Below are positions 30,935 to 33,121 of a stretch of 33,121 nt of DNA, piece by piece (the first letter of the stretch is position 1; each line of letters starts with the position of its first letter). The stretch comes from Pseudonocardia sp. CNS-004 (lineage in GTDB: Bacteria > Actinomycetota > Actinomycetes > Mycobacteriales > Pseudonocardiaceae): positions 1-33,121 of the forward strand of contig MKJV01000136.1 in the NCBI GenBank assembly GCA_001942185.1, in the 5' to 3' direction. A program made the position numbers and the translations under genes. The notes under the pieces were generated by a model. It did not search any database and had not been told where the DNA came from. It saw nothing but the letters and a program-made list of their open reading frames with translations.

Positions 30935-32405
30935 GGGCGCCGGTGTCACTCCGGACGCGGCTCGTCCTGACCACCGTCGGGCTGCTCGTGGCGGGCCTCG
31001 TGCTCAGCGTGGGCGCCACGTTCGGAGCGCTGCAGGACTGGCGGGCGCGCCAGAGCGACGACCTGCTCGCGGTCGCCGCCGACCAGGTCGATGCGGTGCT
31101 GACGACCGGCGCCACGGACCTGGACGCGGCCGTCGGCGCGGTGTCACCGGTGTGGCAGGTGCTCGCCGAGCACGGCGACGTGCCGGCGTTCTTCCAGCTC
31201 CGCGACGCCGACGGCCGGACGCGGGAGACGGTGGTGTTCGGCCCCGGCCCGGTGCTCGCCGAGCCGTTGCCCGCCGACCTGCTCGCTGACCTGGACCCGT
31301 CGGCCGCCCGGGTCGTGCGGGTCCCGGGTACGGCGCCGGCCGGCGGCGGTCCGCCGGAGCACTGGCGGGTGCGCGTCGCCCCGGCGGCCGGCGGCCTGCT
31401 GCTCGTCGGGCAGCGTGCCACCGTCGCCGACGAGCTGTTCGACCGCACCGCGGGCGTGGCGATCGGCACCAGCGCCGCCGTGCTCGCCGCGCTCGCCGTG
31501 CTGTCCGCGGTGCTCGTCCGGAGAGGGCTGCGCCCGCTGGACGCCATCGCCGCCACCGCAACCGCCATCCGCGCCGGGGACCTGACGCAGCGGATCGACG
31601 ACACGTCCGAGCGCACCGAGGTGGGACGGCTCGGCCGCGCCCTCAACGCGATGCTCGCCCGGCTCGAGGAGGCGTTCCGGGCCAGGGCGGCATCCGAGGA
31701 GCGGTTGCGCCGGTTCGTCGCCGACGCCTCGCACGAGCTGCGCACCCCGGTCGCCACCGTGCGCGGGTACGCCGAGCTGTTCCGGCGCGGCGCCGCGCGG
31801 CGGCCCGCCGACCTCGCCGACGCCATGCACCGCATCGAGGCCGAGGCCACCCGCATGGGCGAGCTGGTCGACGAGCTCCTGCTGCTCGCCCGGCTCGACC
31901 AGGGCCGCCCCCTGGAGAGCGAACCGGTGGACCTGGCCGAGGTCGCCCGCGAGGCGGTGCACGCCGCCCGCGCGATCGAACCCGACCGGCCGCTCGAGCT
32001 GACCGTCGACGGGGACGCCGTCGTGCTCGGGGACGCACCACGCCTGCGGCAGGTCGTCGCGAACCTGCTCGCCAACGTGCGCACCCACACGCCTGCCGGG
32101 GCGCCGGCGTCGGTGCGGGTCACCGGGGCGGGGGAGCGCGTCGTGCTGGAGGTCGCCGACCGTGGCCCCGGCCTGGCCGACCACGACCGGGAGCACGTCT
32201 TCGAGCGCTTCTACCAGGCGCGGGCACCAGCGGGGGGCACGGTGACGGCCTGCGCGGCAGCGGCCTCGGGCTCGCGATCGTCGCCGCGGTGGCCGCCGCG
32301 CACGGCGGCACCGCCGCCGCGCCGCCGAGCCCGACCGGTGCGCGGTTCGTGGTGGACCTCCCGCGCGCCGGGCTCACGCCCGCAGCCGCAGCCCCTTCGG
32401 GGTGA
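30931..32405 (+). CDS. OmpR-type two-component sensor histidine kinase, one frameshift near the 3' end
   Basis: About 491 aa after repair. Seen: TM1 LVLTTVGLLVAGLVLSVGATFGAL (about 11-34), an extracytoplasmic sensor region (about 35-165), TM2 VAIGTSAAVLAALAVLSAVLV, a HAMP domain (RPLDAIAATATAIRAGDLTQRI), HisKA FVADASHELRTPVATVRGYAEL (His268), and a HATPase domain with RQVVANLLANVRTHT (N box) and VADRGPGL (G1). After a frame break near 32240 (one G restores GTGDGLRGSGLGLAIVAAVAAAHGG) the G2 box follows and the stop is TGA 32405. The 3' end overlaps convergent lhr by 32 bp. Co-translated with the upstream regulator (4-bp overlap). Confidence 0.9.
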
Positions 32406-33121
32406 CGCGGAACCCGGCCTCGGTGAGCACCTCGGCGAGGTCGGAGCCGAGCGAACCGACCCCGTCGGCGCGCTCCACCGCGAGACTCCCGAGCCACCCC
32501 TCGTGCACGGCGCCCGCGAGGGCGTGGGCAGCCGCCACGAGCTCCTCCCGCTCGGTGGAGAACGACAGCAGCGACCGGCCGCCACGCTCGACGTACAGCA
32601 CCGGGGCGCTTCCACCAGCACGACCAGCGCGCCCGCCTTGCGGCCGGGACGGTGCTTGCTCTCGCCCACCGTGGCGGGCCACGCCAGCGCCGCCCCGTAC
32701 GGCTGTGCCGGGTCGGCGGCGGCGAGCACCACGCCGGAACGCTCGCCCGTCGCCGCGCCCTCGGGACGTGACAGCGCCCGGAGCCGGTCGATCGCGCCCG
32801 GCACCGCGAACTGCGCCGCCCCGAGCCCTTCGACGACGTAGCCGCGGCGGGCGCGGCCGGAGTCCTCCATGGCGCGCAGCACCTTGTACACGCCGGCGAA
32901 ACCGCCGCTGACGCGTTCCGTGCCGAGTGCGCCCCGGGTGAGCACGCCGTGGCGCTCCAGGAACGCCTCGGCACGGGCGTGGGCGCGGCGGGTGGGGTCG
33001 GGCTCGCGGGTGACGGCGAGCGACCAGCGCCCCCCGACCGACGGTGGGCCGGTGCGGCTCGGCACGGCCGGCGCCGGCGCGCAGCGTGGGCGTACCGGCC
33101 CCGGCCCGCGGTGCGCCGCGG
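32374..33121 (-). CDS. lhr: C-terminal part of ATP-dependent helicase Lhr (large helicase-related), cut by window edge, one frameshift
   Basis: About 249 aa of a protein normally ~1,500 aa; the helicase motor lies beyond the right edge. Seen: GGRWSLAV, then RAHARAEAFLERHGVLTRGALGTERVSGGFAGVYKVLRAMEDSGRARRGYVVEGLGAAQFAVPGAIDRLRA (a winged-helix segment of the Lhr C-terminal region), PYGAALAWP, HRPGRKAGALVVLVEG, then after a frame break near 32608 (one G restores EGAPVLYVERGG) the terminal FRVTPKGLRLRA. Known: Lhr is a 3'-5' helicase of actinobacterial DNA repair, often next to nei. Here its downstream neighbour is a convergent histidine kinase rather than nei. Confidence 0.85.
   Translation of the reverse strand, partial: RGAPRAGAGTPTLRAGAGRAEPHRPTVGRGALVARRHPRARPHPPRPRPCRGVPGAPRRAHPGRTRHGTRQRRFRRRVQGAARHGGLRPRPPRLRRRRARGGAVRGAGRDRPAPGAVTSRGRGDGRAFRRGARRRRPGTAVRGGAGVARHGGREQAPSRPQGGRAGRAGGSAPVLYVERGGRSLLSFSTEREELVAAAHALAGAVHEGWLGSLAVERADGVGSLGSDLAEVLTEAGFRVTPKGLRLRA

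Noticed and set aside
22605..32373. Interpretation of the nei-lhr block as an integrative or transposable element
   Set aside because: No integrase, transposase, tRNA target or terminal repeats seen; only a synteny difference can be supported.
1..33121. rRNA, tRNA, replication origin or prophage genes
   Set aside because: Read through both strands for typical landmarks (tRNA TTCGA loops with paired arms, DnaA-box clusters, phage structural genes) and found none that hold up.

Overview
The window is very GC-rich, tightly packed DNA from an actinobacterium, most likely a Pseudonocardiales member (Pseudonocardia-like). The taxon is inferred from base composition and from gene blocks shared with mycobacteria and streptomycetes: lat-lrpA-pcd, ftsK-argA-rimO-pgsA-clgR-pspA, and a nei/lhr pair. 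I see no rRNA, tRNA, CRISPR array, transposase or integrase.

Layout. (1) 1-3.3 kb: polyamine genes. The end of a type III PLP ornithine/lysine decarboxylase overlaps an aminopropyltransferase (speE-like). On the other strand are an AdoMet decarboxylase (speD), a 41-aa membrane protein and a frameshifted FAD monooxygenase. (2) 3.3-8.3 kb: RidA, a SnoaL-like protein, an ECF41-type sigma factor with a possible self-promoter, a truncated HAD hydrolase, an SDR, a VOC protein translationally coupled to a second ECF sigma factor (SigG/SigX5 type), and a GNAT remnant. (3) 8.3-11.8 kb: lysine catabolism. lat and pcd form an operon on the minus strand, divergent from an Lrp/AsnC regulator. (4) 11.9-21.6 kb: the core block ftsK, a GNAT, a divergent TetR/SDR pair with an operator, AraC, argA, rimO and pgsA (in one open frame), clgR with an upstream ClgR-box, and pspA. 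(5) 21.6-22.6 kb: a tandem/inverted repeat cluster and nei. (6) 22.8-32.4 kb: a block lying between nei and the 3' end of lhr. It holds a NarL-type two-component system, a GNAT, DUF6412-yidC2, an mmpL-esterase operon and an OmpR-type two-component system. (7) The right edge cuts through lhr.

Sequence quality dominates the interpretation. At least twelve genes, including the normally essential ftsK, carry one to four frame breaks. Most are repaired by lengthening a short homopolymer by one base (gg for g, ccc for cc, aa for a). Two frame-breaking tandem duplications (88 bp and 58 bp) look like unmerged contig overlaps. I therefore read most frame breaks as sequencing or assembly errors and describe the genes as probably functional. 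Two fragments (the HAD hydrolase and the GNAT remnant at 8.1 kb) lack whole segments and look like real gene decay.

I found no convincing new multi-gene defence or mobile system. The most interesting leads are the 22-bp GCGACTCG repeat array with inverted copies, the hairpin-rich 400-bp gap after the NarL system, the 9.8-kb block separating nei from lhr, and several clean palindromic operators.
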